A stretch of 64,000 nt of DNA from Streptomyces venezuelae. Its GTDB lineage: Bacteria; Actinomycetota; Actinomycetes; Streptomycetales; Streptomycetaceae. This document shows, piece by piece, positions 52,446 to 61,238 of this stretch; within the stretch, counting starts at the first letter, position 1, and every line of letters starts with the position of its first letter. The notes under the pieces are model-generated. The model was not told the DNA's origin. It saw only the letters and a program-made list of their open reading frames with translations, and ran no database searches. The translations under genes were made by a program, and so were the position numbers. The stretch spans positions 5,449,001 to 5,513,000 of the forward strand of contig NZ_CP029194.1 of the NCBI RefSeq assembly GCF_008642375.1, given 5' to 3'.

Positions 52446-53146
52446 ACACCGTGACCGACACGAAGACCGACACGAAGCACGACCTCGTCGTCCTCGACAT
52501 GGCGGGAACGACCGTCGCCGACGGCGGCCTCGTCGAGCAGGCCTTCACGGCCGCCGCCGAACGCCTCGGCGAGGACCCCGCCACGATGATCGACTACGTC
52601 CGCGCCACCATGGGCGAGTCCAAGATCTCCGTCTTCCGCCACCTCTTCGGCGGCGACGAGACCCGCGCCCGGCAGGCCAACCTCGCCTTCGAGGAGGCGT
52701 ACGGGGACCTCGTCTCCGGCGGCCTGATCGCACCGGTGCCCGGCGCGGCCGAGGCCATCGCCACGCTGAAGGACCAGGGCAGGACCGTCGTCCTCACCAC
52801 CGGCTTCGCCCGGGTCACCCAGGACGCCATCCTCGACGCCCTCGGCTGGCAGGACCTGGCCGAGCTGACGCTCTGCCCGGCCGACGCCGGCGGCCGGGGC
52901 CGCCCCTACCCGGACATGGTCCTCGCGGCGCTCCTCCGCACGGGCGCGGTCGACGACGTCCGCCGGATCGCGGTCGCGGGGGACACCTCGTACGACATGC
53001 TCAGCGGCTCCCGCGCGGGCGCCGGGATCGTGGCGGGAGTCCTCACGGGCGCCCACGGCGAGACCGCGCTCAGGGAGCACGGCGCCACCCACGTCCTCGC
53101 CTCGGTCGCCGAACTCCCGGCGCGCATCACGGAGTACGAGGCATGA
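52442..53146 (+). CDS. phosphonatase-like HAD hydrolase (TIGR03351 type)
   Basis: A 234-residue HAD enzyme. The nucleophile is Asp19 in VVLDMAGTTVADGG, close to the DxAGTT motif of phosphonoacetaldehyde hydrolase. Motif II is VVLTTGFAR and motif IV VAGDTSYDM. The cap region YVRATMGESKISVFRHLFGG lacks an obvious Schiff-base lysine pattern of classical PhnX, hence phosphonatase-like. It should cleave the C-P bond of the aldehyde made by the upstream flavoenzyme. ATGA overlap with the next gene. Confidence 0.9.
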   Translation: MNTVTDTKTDTKHDLVVLDMAGTTVADGGLVEQAFTAAAERLGEDPATMIDYVRATMGESKISVFRHLFGGDETRARQANLAFEEAYGDLVSGGLIAPVPGAAEAIATLKDQGRTVVLTTGFARVTQDAILDALGWQDLAELTLCPADAGGRGRPYPDMVLAALLRTGAVDDVRRIAVAGDTSYDMLSGSRAGAGIVAGVLTGAHGETALREHGATHVLASVAELPARITEYEA

Positions 53147-54195
53147 ACAGCGGCATCCGCTTCGACGGCGTCTCCGTCGCGTACGGCGGGACCACCGTCC
53201 TCGACCACCTCGACCTGACCGTCGAACCCGGCGAGGTCATGGCCCTCCTCGGGCCCTCGGGTTCCGGCAAGACGACCGCGCTGCGGGCCGTCGCCGGCTT
53301 CGTGCGGCCGGCCTCCGGGCGCGTCCTCATCGGCGGCCAGGACGTCACCGCCCTCCCCCCGTACAAGCGGGGCATCGGCATGGTCGTCCAGCAGTACGCC
53401 CTCTTCCCGCACCTGCGGGTCGACGCCAACGTCGCCTTCGGCCTCAAGGCCCAGAAGGCACCCAAGGCCGAGATCCCCGCCCGGGTCGCCGAGGCCCTGG
53501 AGATGACGGGCATGGCCGCGTACACCCGCCGCTACCCCCGCGAGCTATCCGGCGGGCAGCAGCAGCGCGTCGCCATCGCGCGCGCCCTCGCGATCCGGCC
53601 GCGCGTCCTCCTCCTCGACGAACCGCTCTCCGCCCTCGACGCGCAGCTCCGCTCCGGCATGCTCGCCGAACTGGCCAGACTGCACCGCGAGCTGCCCGAC
53701 GTGTCGATCCTGTACGTCACCCACGACCAGGTCGAGGCGCTCACCCTGGCCGACCGGATCGCCGTCATGGACAAGGCCCGGCTCCAGGACTGCGGCACCC
53801 CGCAGGACCTGTACCGCCGCCCGCGTACGGAGTTCACGGCGTCGTTCGTCGGCAACGCCAACCTGCTGCCGGTGACGGTCGGCGCGGACGGGGTGGCCTT
53901 CGCGGGGACCGAGCTCACGGTGCCCGTCACCGGGGCCGCGCCCGGCTCCGCCGCCACCCTCTGCGTCCGCCCGCACCTGGTCGGCCTCGGCGACGGTCCG
54001 AACGCGCTCCGGGGCCGCGTCGCCGAGGTCCAGTGGCGCGGCTCCACCCACCGGCTGTACGTCGAGGTCGGGGGTCACCGCGTGAAGGCGGACGTGCGCG
54101 AGCTCAGGGAGACGCCGCTTCTCGGGGCCGAGGTCACCTTGCACTTCGCCCCTGAGGACGCCGTCCTGCTGGGCGCGGGGGTCACCGATGGGTAG
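53143..54195 (+). CDS. aminophosphonate ABC importer, ATP-binding protein
   Basis: A 350-residue ATPase of the spermidine/iron/AEP importer type. Walker A is GPSGSGKTTALRAV, the Q-loop GMVVQQYALFPHL, the signature LSGGQQQRVAIARAL and Walker B VLLLDEPLSALDAQ. A C-terminal TOBE-like domain (about 240-350) follows. It overlaps the hydrolase upstream and the permease downstream. Confidence 0.93.
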   Translation: MNSGIRFDGVSVAYGGTTVLDHLDLTVEPGEVMALLGPSGSGKTTALRAVAGFVRPASGRVLIGGQDVTALPPYKRGIGMVVQQYALFPHLRVDANVAFGLKAQKAPKAEIPARVAEALEMTGMAAYTRRYPRELSGGQQQRVAIARALAIRPRVLLLDEPLSALDAQLRSGMLAELARLHRELPDVSILYVTHDQVEALTLADRIAVMDKARLQDCGTPQDLYRRPRTEFTASFVGNANLLPVTVGADGVAFAGTELTVPVTGAAPGSAATLCVRPHLVGLGDGPNALRGRVAEVQWRGSTHRLYVEVGGHRVKADVRELRETPLLGAEVTLHFAPEDAVLLGAGVTDG

Positions 54196-55129
54196 TCGTG
54201 CCTCGGGTGTCGGTGAACGGCACCCGGCAACGGGCGTCGGGCCCACCCTCCCCCGGACTCCGTCCGGAGGGACCCCCACCGCCCCTGCGGAACGCATGCC
54301 CGCAACGGAGCCGAAGCGCCGCGCCGCCCGTTCCCTCCCCACCTGGGTCTGGGCCCTGCCGCCCGTCGCCGTCCTCGCGCTCGTCTTCCTCTACCCCCTC
54401 GCCCTGGTCGTACAGGAGTCGCTGGCCCCCGGCGCCTACGCCGGCGTCCTCGCCTCCGAGTCGTTCCGCGACGCGCTCGTCACCACCGTGTGGCTCGCCG
54501 TCGCCTCCACGGCCGGCTGCCTGGTCCTCGGTTTCGCGCTGGCGCTCGTGATCGCCTTCGTGCCCTTCCCCGGCGGGCGGGCGGTGGCGAGGTTCATCGA
54601 CGTCTTCCTCTCCTTCCCGTCCTTCCTGATCACGCTCGCCCTGCTGTTCCTCTACGGCACGGTCGGCATGGCCAACGGGGTCTGGACGGACGTCACCGGC
54701 GACGCGGCGGGCCCCTTCCGGTTCCTGACCACTCCCTGGGGCGTCCTCCTCGCCGAGATCACGTACTTCACGCCCTTCGTGATGCGCCCGCTCCTCGCCG
54801 CGTTCTCCCAGCTGGAGACCGCCCAGCTGGAGGTCGCGTCCTCCCTCGGGGCGAGGCCGCTCCGCATCATCCGGCAGGTGATCCTGCCCGAGGCGCTGCC
54901 CGCGCTCGCCGCCGGCGGCAGTCTCGTCCTCGTCATGTGCCTCAACGAGTTCGGGATCGTCCTCTTCACCGGCGCCAAGGGCGTCACGACCCTCCCGATG
55001 CTCGTCTACAGCAAGGCGATCCTCGAATCCGACTACGCCGCCGCCTGCGTCGTCGCCGTCGTCAACGTCGCGCTCTCCGTGGGCCTCTACGTCCTCTACC
55101 GGGGGGTGAGCCGCCGTGCTGGTGCATAG
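54188..55129 (+). CDS. aminophosphonate ABC importer, first permease
   Basis: A 313-residue permease with six helices. The EAA loop is ETAQLEVASSLGARPLRIIRQVILP split over two helices. The first 45 residues (from ATG 54188, overlapping the ATPase stop) are disordered and Pro/Thr-rich; a start at ATG 54296 (MPATEPKRR) is also plausible. It pairs with the following permease. Confidence 0.88.
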   Translation: MGSRASGVGERHPATGVGPTLPRTPSGGTPTAPAERMPATEPKRRAARSLPTWVWALPPVAVLALVFLYPLALVVQESLAPGAYAGVLASESFRDALVTTVWLAVASTAGCLVLGFALALVIAFVPFPGGRAVARFIDVFLSFPSFLITLALLFLYGTVGMANGVWTDVTGDAAGPFRFLTTPWGVLLAEITYFTPFVMRPLLAAFSQLETAQLEVASSLGARPLRIIRQVILPEALPALAAGGSLVLVMCLNEFGIVLFTGAKGVTTLPMLVYSKAILESDYAAACVVAVVNVALSVGLYVLYRGVSRRAGA

Positions 55130-55913
55130 CCGCAAGGGCAGATGGACGGCGTGGGTGCTGTTCACGGTCCTCTTCGTCCCGCTCTTCGCCCTGCCCCTGC
55201 TCGTCATCGTCGCCGCCTCGTTCTCGACGCACTGGTCGGGCGCCTTCCCCTCAGGACCCACCACCGCCCACTACGCGGCGGCCGTGCGCGGAGAGTCCCT
55301 CCAGGCGCTCACCACGAGCCTGGTCACCGCCGTCACCGCGAGCCTGGTGGCGCTGACCGTCGGCACCTGGGCGGCGCTCGCCTCCGCGGCGCTGGGCAGG
55401 CGGGGCCGCCAGATCCTCGACGCCCTGTTCATGCTGCCGGTCGCCGTGCCGTCGGTCGTCGTCGGACTGGCTGTCCTCGTGGCCTTCTCGCAGCCGCCGG
55501 TGCTCCTCAACGGCACGCGCTGGATCGTGATCCTCGCGCACACCGTGCTGGTCACGGCCTTCGCCCACCAGTCGGTTTCGGCCGCGATCCGCCGCCTCGA
55601 CCCGATGTACGAGCAGGCGGCGGCCAGCCTCGGCGCCCGCCCCGCGTACGTCCTGCTCCGGGTGCGGCTCCCGCTCCTGCTGCCGTCCCTGAACGCGGCG
55701 GCCGGGCTCTGCTTCGCCCTCTCCATGGGTGAGCTGAGCGCCACGATGATGCTCTACCCGCCGGACTGGCTGCCGCTTCCGGTGCTCATCTTCACGGCCA
55801 CCGACCGGGGTTCGCTCTTCACCGGTTCGGCGCTCGCCGTGATCCTCATGGCCGCGACCCTGCTGGCCCTGCTCGCCGTCTCCCGTATCCGTACGAGAGC
55901 TTCCTTCCGCTAG
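55116..55913 (+). CDS. aminophosphonate ABC importer, second permease
   Basis: A 265-residue permease with six helices. The EAA loop YEQAAASLGARPAYVLLRVRLP is typical (given in two parts: YEQAAASLGA, RPAYVLLRVRLP). GTG 55116 overlaps the first permease by 14 bp. Together they form the membrane channel for the substrate delivered by the binding protein at 55944. Confidence 0.9.
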   Translation: MLVHSRKGRWTAWVLFTVLFVPLFALPLLVIVAASFSTHWSGAFPSGPTTAHYAAAVRGESLQALTTSLVTAVTASLVALTVGTWAALASAALGRRGRQILDALFMLPVAVPSVVVGLAVLVAFSQPPVLLNGTRWIVILAHTVLVTAFAHQSVSAAIRRLDPMYEQAAASLGARPAYVLLRVRLPLLLPSLNAAAGLCFALSMGELSATMMLYPPDWLPLPVLIFTATDRGSLFTGSALAVILMAATLLALLAVSRIRTRASFR

Positions 55914-55943
55914 CCGCACCCGTCATCAGGAGAGAACGACGCC

Positions 55944-57002
55944 ATGCTTACGCACGCCAAGCCGATCGCCGCCGTCACCGGCGCTCTCGCCCTCGCCGCG
56001 ACCCTCACCGCCTGCGGTGGCTCCTCCGCCGCCTCCGACGCGAAGACCGTCACCGTCTACAGCGCCGACGGCCTCAAGGGCGAGGCGGGCGACGGCTGGT
56101 ACGACAAGGTCTTCAAGGACTTCGAGAAGCAGACCGGGATCAAGGTCGAGTACGTCGAGGGCGGCTCCGGCGAGATGGTGCAGCGCGCCCTCCGCGAGAA
56201 GAGCAACACCCAGGCCGACGTCATCGTGACCCTGCCTCCCTTCATCCAGCAGGCCGACTCCAAGGGTCTCCTCCAGGCGTACGAGCCCAAGGGCGCCGAC
56301 CAGGTCGGCGGCGGCGACAAGTCCGGCGACGGCAAGTGGACCTCGGTCGTCAACAACTACTTCGGCTTCATCCACAACAAGAAGGAGCTGCCGGCCGCGC
56401 CCAAGAGCTGGGAGGAGCTGCTCGACGCGAAGTACAAGAACAGGCTCCAGTACTCGACCCCCGGCGTCGCGGGCGACGGCACCGCCGTCCTCATCAAGGC
56501 CATGCACGACTTCGGCGGCCAGGAGCCGGCCCTGGAGTACCTGAAGAAGCTCCAGGCCAACAACGTCGGCCCGTCGTCCTCCACCTCGAAGCTCGCCCCG
56601 AAGGTCGACAAGGGCGAGCTGCTCGTCGCCAACGGCGACGTCCAGATGAACTACGCCCAGGCCCGGTCCATGCCCAACCTCGGCATCTGGTTCCCGGCGA
56701 AGGGCACCGGCAAGCCGACCACCTTCGCCCTGCCGTACGCCGCCGGCCTGGTCGACAAGGCACCGCACGCCGACAACGGCAGGAAGCTGCTCGACTTCAT
56801 GCTGAGCGAGCAGGCCCAGCGCGAGGTCAGCGCGATCGGCGGCGGATTCCCGGCCCGCAAGGACGTCAAGCCCACCGACGCCAACGCGATCGAACTGGCC
56901 AAGCTCCTCGAAGGCGTCGAGATCTTCGAGCCGGACTGGTCCGACATCGACAAGAACCTCAAGACGTACGTCGACGCGTGGAAGTCCGCGACCGGCAGCT
57001 GA
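55944..57002 (+). CDS. 2-aminoethylphosphonate-type ABC substrate-binding lipoprotein
   Basis: A 352-residue binding protein. Lipobox LTAC gives Cys24 after a typical signal peptide. The mature domain starts VTVYSADGLKGE and includes QADVIVTLPPFIQQAD, YSTPGVAGDGTAVL and IGGGFPARKDV, features of the iron/AEP (PhnS-like) family. It captures the phosphonate outside the membrane. The ATG is 30 bp after the second permease, with AGGAGAG upstream. Confidence 0.9.
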   Translation: MLTHAKPIAAVTGALALAATLTACGGSSAASDAKTVTVYSADGLKGEAGDGWYDKVFKDFEKQTGIKVEYVEGGSGEMVQRALREKSNTQADVIVTLPPFIQQADSKGLLQAYEPKGADQVGGGDKSGDGKWTSVVNNYFGFIHNKKELPAAPKSWEELLDAKYKNRLQYSTPGVAGDGTAVLIKAMHDFGGQEPALEYLKKLQANNVGPSSSTSKLAPKVDKGELLVANGDVQMNYAQARSMPNLGIWFPAKGTGKPTTFALPYAAGLVDKAPHADNGRKLLDFMLSEQAQREVSAIGGGFPARKDVKPTDANAIELAKLLEGVEIFEPDWSDIDKNLKTYVDAWKSATGS

Positions 57003-57068
57003 CCCGTAGCTGACCCGCTGCCAAGAGTTCACCGCACGACCCTGGAAAGCCCCCGTACATCGCGGAAA

Positions 57069-57088
57069 GATAACGGGTACGAACCAAA
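57069..57088. promoter_or_regulatory. shared phosphonate-locus motif, copy 2
   Basis: GATAACGGGTACGAACCAAA, with GGTacgaACC dyad, 79 bp upstream of the phosphatase-fold gene. It matches copy 1 at 51231 in 15 of 20 bases. Confidence 0.6.
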
Positions 57089-57092
57089 GGTC

Positions 57093-57118
57093 AACGCCCC
57101 TGAGAAGTCAGGGGCGTT
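57093..57118 (+). terminator. hairpin between binding-protein and phosphatase genes
   Basis: A perfect 11-bp stem AACGCCCCTGA (57093-57103) with TCAGGGGCGTT (57108-57118), loop GAAG. It ends the importer operon. Because the shared regulatory motif lies upstream of it, it may instead sit in the leader of the next gene and act as an attenuator. Confidence 0.7.
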
Positions 57119-57166
57119 GGCATGCCGTCGCCTTCCATTCCACGGAATTCCACGGAGGACTCCGAC

Positions 57167-58708
57167 ATGCCGATCACCGGCATCCCCCGCCGCACCGTGC
57201 TCACCGCCGCCGGTGCCGGCGCGGCCGTCGCCGCCGCCGGCGCGCTCAGTGCCCCCGCCGCCCACGCGGCCACCGCCGCGCCCACGCTTCCCGACGGCAC
57301 CAGCAAGGACAAGGTGCTCGTCGTCGGCATGGACGGCCTGCGGTACGACAGGATCGACGCGGCCAAGGCCCCGCACCTCAAGTCCCTGATGACCAACGGC
57401 ACGATGGGCCGCTCCCTGCTCTACGCGAACCCGATGGCCGCGACCTCCTCCGGCCCCGGCTGGTCCACCATCTCCACCGGCGTCTGGCCCGACAAGCACG
57501 GCGTGAAGGACAACACCTTCACCGGCAAGAACTACGGCACGTACCCCGGCTTCCTCGCCCGGCTGCACCAGATCCGCCCGGAGCTCTCGCTCTTCGCCGC
57601 CGTCGACTGGCCCGAGCTGGACACGCACGGCACCGTCACCCCCGGCGCCGACGCCAAGCTCGTCTACAACAACAACTACGTCGTCAACGACCTGGTGATC
57701 ACCGAGGCGACGGAGGACGTCCTCCGCAACCAGAACCCCGACGTCCTCTTCGTCTACTTCGGCGAGACCGACGAGATCGGCCACAACTACGGCGCCGCGC
57801 ACAGCAAGTACCTCGACGCCATCGACGTCCAGGACGCCTACCTCGGCCGCCTCCTCACCGCGATCAAGGCCCGCCCGACGTACGCCACCGAGCGCTGGAC
57901 GGTCATCGTCACCACCGACCACGGCCACACCGACGGCGGCGGCCACGGCGGCTCCAGCATCGAGGAGCGCCGCACCTTCGTCCTCGCCCAGGGCCCGGGC
58001 ATCGCCGCCGGCGCCCGCCCGATCGACACCCGCCTCGTCGACGTCGCCGCCACCGTCTTCCACCAGCTCGGCATCGTCCCCGACCCGTCCTGGGGCCTCG
58101 ACGGCAAGCCGGTCCAGCAGCGCTCCACCGACCCCTTCGACGCGCTCTACGGATCGCTCTCCGGCCGCGTCGACGAGACCGGCATCCCCGTCGGGATCCT
58201 CGGCTTCACCCACACCGCGCCCAGCGGCTGGTCCGTCATCAACAACGCCATGGGCACCGGCGGCATGACCGAGTGGCGCGGCTGGTCCTTCGCCACCGAC
58301 GAGTTCTGGTCCCGCGCCCAGCGCGACCAGTCCCGCGAGCTCAACGTCCGCGCCCGGGGCGTCTTCGCCGTCGCCGACTCCGACGAGTGGGCCGACAAGT
58401 CCTTCTCCGGCACGTACGACTCGACCCTGGTGACCCCCGCCCACAGCGTCTCCGGCGCGACCCGGGCGACCCTGGACTTCACCACCTTCTACCGCCAGGA
58501 GGGCAGCCAGACCGCCCAGGTCCTGGCGAGCTTCAACGGCGGCACCCCGGCCCTCGTCAAGAGCTACACCGCCGACGTCGTCTCGCGGCCCCAGTCGCTC
58601 ACCGTGAACGTCCCCGCCGGGGCGTCCAGCGTGAGCTTCCGCTTCCGCTACACCGGTGCCAACAACTGGTACTGGACGATCGACGGGGTCAGGGTCACGG
58701 CGTCCTGA
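57167..58708 (+). CDS. secreted alkaline phosphatase superfamily phosphodiesterase/phosphatase
   Basis: A 513-residue protein with a Tat-like signal (IPRRTVLTAAGAGA, Arg8-Arg9) and AHAA cleavage region. The alkaline-phosphatase-superfamily domain (about 45-340) shows VVGMDGLRYDRI (metal), a Thr/Ser nucleophile region ATSSGPGWSTISTG, GETDEIGHNYG and TTDHGHTDGGGHGG. A C-terminal beta-sandwich (about 365-513) follows. It is close to nucleotide pyrophosphatases and phosphonoacetate hydrolase-like enzymes. ATG 57167 follows GGAGGACTCCG. The shared motif upstream suggests a role in releasing phosphate or phosphonate outside the cell. Confidence 0.88.
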   Translation: MPITGIPRRTVLTAAGAGAAVAAAGALSAPAAHAATAAPTLPDGTSKDKVLVVGMDGLRYDRIDAAKAPHLKSLMTNGTMGRSLLYANPMAATSSGPGWSTISTGVWPDKHGVKDNTFTGKNYGTYPGFLARLHQIRPELSLFAAVDWPELDTHGTVTPGADAKLVYNNNYVVNDLVITEATEDVLRNQNPDVLFVYFGETDEIGHNYGAAHSKYLDAIDVQDAYLGRLLTAIKARPTYATERWTVIVTTDHGHTDGGGHGGSSIEERRTFVLAQGPGIAAGARPIDTRLVDVAATVFHQLGIVPDPSWGLDGKPVQQRSTDPFDALYGSLSGRVDETGIPVGILGFTHTAPSGWSVINNAMGTGGMTEWRGWSFATDEFWSRAQRDQSRELNVRARGVFAVADSDEWADKSFSGTYDSTLVTPAHSVSGATRATLDFTTFYRQEGSQTAQVLASFNGGTPALVKSYTADVVSRPQSLTVNVPAGASSVSFRFRYTGANNWYWTIDGVRVTAS

Positions 58709-58819
58709 CACTCGGCGGGGTCAAGATCAGCGCATCCTGACTACCCTGGGGGCGTCGCCACAGCGCTGTCGCGGCGCCCCCAGTACACCGCACGTCTGTA
58801 CGGCAGGAGTCCCGCACCC

Positions 58820-59599
58820 ATGGCAGAGCGCAAGCCGATCGAATCCTGGCTCACCGACATGGACGGCGTCCTCATCCACGAGGGCGTCCCGATCCCCGGC
58901 GCCGACGCGTTCATCAAGAAGCTGCGGGAGACCGGGAAGCCCTTCCTGGTCCTCACGAACAACTCGATCTACACGGCCCGCGACCTGCACGCCCGCCTCG
59001 CCCGCATGGGCCTCGAAGTCCCCGTCGAGAACATCTGGACCTCGGCCCTCGCCACCGCCAAGTTCCTCGACGACCAGCGCCCCGGCGGCACGGCGTACGT
59101 CATCGGCGAGGCGGGCCTGACCACGGCCCTCCACGACATCGGTTACGTCCTCACCGACCACGACCCGGACTACGTGGTCCTCGGCGAGACCCGGACGTAC
59201 TCCTTCGAGGCGATGACCAAGGCCGTCCGCCTCATCAACGCCGGCGCCCGCTTCATCTGCACCAACCCCGACGAGACCGGCCCCTCCCTGGAGGGCCCGC
59301 TCCCGGCCACCGGCTCCGTCGCCGCGCTCATCACGAAGGCCACCGGCAAGGAGCCGTACTTCGCGGGCAAGCCGAACCCGCTCATGATGCGCACCGGCCT
59401 CAACGCGATCGGCGCCCACTCCGAGTCCAGCGCGATGATCGGCGACCGGATGGACACCGACATCCTGGCCGGCCTGGAGGCGGGCATGCAGACCTTCCTC
59501 GTCCTGACGGGCCTGACCAGCCAGGCCGAGATCGACCGCTTCCCGTTCCGCCCGTCCAAGATCGTCGACTCGATCGCGGACATCGTCGACCGCGTGTAG
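58820..59599 (+). CDS. HAD-IIA hydrolase, NagD-like
   Basis: A 259-residue HAD phosphatase of subfamily IIA. Motif I is WLTDMDGVLIHEG, motif II VLTNNSIYTARDL, Lys in FAGKPNPLMMRTGL and motif IV MIGDRMDTDILAGLEAGM. NagD-like enzymes dephosphorylate nucleotides or sugar phosphates in the cytosol. It has its own transcription unit and complete length. Confidence 0.93.
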   Translation: MAERKPIESWLTDMDGVLIHEGVPIPGADAFIKKLRETGKPFLVLTNNSIYTARDLHARLARMGLEVPVENIWTSALATAKFLDDQRPGGTAYVIGEAGLTTALHDIGYVLTDHDPDYVVLGETRTYSFEAMTKAVRLINAGARFICTNPDETGPSLEGPLPATGSVAALITKATGKEPYFAGKPNPLMMRTGLNAIGAHSESSAMIGDRMDTDILAGLEAGMQTFLVLTGLTSQAEIDRFPFRPSKIVDSIADIVDRV

Positions 59600-59673
59600 G
59601 GACGTCTTCCGCCGCCTCCTGCGGATGCGAAGAGCGCCGATCCGGGTGACCCTGCCAGTACCAGGAGGTCACG

Positions 59674-60342
59674 ATGCGCATCTGTCCCATTGCTCTCCGT
59701 GCCGCAGGAGCGGCCTTGGTGCTCGTACTGGCACCCGCGGCCGGCGGCGCGTACGCCGGCGACGGGGTGAAGGTCACCGTCACCCCGTCCACGGCCTCGC
59801 CCGGCGCCGACGTCGACGTCCGCGTCCAGGGCTGCAAGGGCACGACCAGTGCCGCGAAGTCCCAGGCGTTCGTCGCCGACGTCGAACTCACCGGCCGGGA
59901 CGGCGGGGGCAACCCGCTCTTCGGCGACACCACGATCAAGTCCGGACTCGAGGACGGTACGTACAAGGTCACCGTGGTCTGCGACGGCCGCGACCACCGG
60001 GACGTCGGCACGGTGCAGGTCAAGCACCGGCAGCCGACGCACGAGCCGACCCACAAGCCGACGCACGAGCCGACGCACCGGCCGACCCACCACGCGACCC
60101 CGGTCGCCCCGGTCCGCGCGGGTGGCGGCGGCACCGCCGCCTTCGCCGCCCCGGCCGCCCCCGGAGTCGCCCAGACCACGACCGGGAGCGGCCTCGGCAC
60201 CCCGTACACCCTGCTCGGCCTGGGCATGGCCGCCGTCGCGGCCGTGGCGGTCGCCTTCCGCACCTCCCGCCGCCGCACCGCCGCCTCCGATACGGGCACG
60301 GGTTCAGGTACCGGTACGGGCTCGGGTCCGGGCTCGGCCTGA
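59674..60342 (+). CDS. secreted membrane-anchored protein, sortase F partner
   Basis: A 222-residue protein with a signal peptide (IALRAAGAALVLVLAPAAGG), a beta-rich domain with two cysteines (VQGCKGTT and TVVCDGRD), a PTHEPTHKPTHEPTH stalk, one membrane helix (about 180-198) and a basic, then Gly/Thr/Ser tail. No LPXTG-like motif is present before the helix. It sits 2 bp upstream of a class F sortase gene. The combination is common in streptomycetes; function unknown. Confidence 0.82.
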   Translation: MRICPIALRAAGAALVLVLAPAAGGAYAGDGVKVTVTPSTASPGADVDVRVQGCKGTTSAAKSQAFVADVELTGRDGGGNPLFGDTTIKSGLEDGTYKVTVVCDGRDHRDVGTVQVKHRQPTHEPTHKPTHEPTHRPTHHATPVAPVRAGGGGTAAFAAPAAPGVAQTTTGSGLGTPYTLLGLGMAAVAAVAVAFRTSRRRTAASDTGTGSGTGTGSGPGSA

Positions 60343-60344
60343 GG

Positions 60345-61010
60345 ATGCCGTCCGGACCCCGCCCGGCGGGCACCGGGCGACTCGTCACCGGTGTGGCCTG
60401 GGCGCTGCTGCTCCTCGGGCTCTGGCTCTGGGGCCGCGAGGTCACGGAGGGCCCCGGGGGCAGCTCGGCGCCCACCCACGGCGACATCGCCGCCGTGGGC
60501 CGGCCGCTCGGCGTGGAGCTTCCCCCGGCCCACGCCCCGCTCGCCCCCGCCGAACCCCGGCGCGTGGAGGTCCCGTCCCTCGGCATCGCCGCGCCCGTCG
60601 TGGCCCGTGGCCTGGACGCCACGGGCGCGATCGACCCGCCGCCCTTCGAGACGCCGCACACGGTGGGCTGGTTCGGCGCGGGGACCAGCCCGGGCGCGGC
60701 CGGGGCGGCCCTTCTCGTCGGCCACGTCGACACCGAGACCCGCCCGGCGGTCTTCTACGGCCTGAGCGCGGCCCGCCCCGGAGCGAAGGTCCGCGTCACC
60801 CGGACGGACGGCACGGTCGCCGAGTTCACGGTCGACGACGTCCAGGTCTTCCCGCGCGAGGACTTCGACGCGAGCCGCGTCTACGGCCGGCGCGAACCCG
60901 GCCGCGCCGAGCTCCGCCTGATCACCTGCGGCGGCACCTTCGACCGCACGGCCGGTACGTACTCGGCGAACGTGGTCGTCTCGGCGTACCTCACGGGCGC
61001 GGGCACCTGA
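60345..61010 (+). CDS. class F sortase
   Basis: A 221-residue membrane-anchored sortase. One N-terminal helix (about 17-31), a linker and the catalytic domain with His in LLVGHVDTE, Cys in LRLITCGGTFD and Arg in DRTAGTYSANVVV. Class F is the small actinobacterial group with a LITCGG motif. ATG 60345 is 2 bp after the preceding stop. Confidence 0.9.
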   Translation: MPSGPRPAGTGRLVTGVAWALLLLGLWLWGREVTEGPGGSSAPTHGDIAAVGRPLGVELPPAHAPLAPAEPRRVEVPSLGIAAPVVARGLDATGAIDPPPFETPHTVGWFGAGTSPGAAGAALLVGHVDTETRPAVFYGLSAARPGAKVRVTRTDGTVAEFTVDDVQVFPREDFDASRVYGRREPGRAELRLITCGGTFDRTAGTYSANVVVSAYLTGAGT

Positions 61011-61238
61011 GTCCCCAGGGGGGCAGGCAGCGACCGGGGCCCGGCCGGTGGCTCGCGTCCCGCGGCGCCACCGGCCGGTCCGGTCCTCGACCGCGGGGCT
61101 CACGGGCGGCGGGAGGAGCCCGGTGCCGGCCGCGGGAGGGTCGGGGTTCCGGAAACTGTAGAGGCCCTGCCTCGCCCGGCCCAGAGGTCTGCCGTGCCAC
61201 GATGACGACGACAGGTCCGTACGTGCCGAGGGCCCCGA

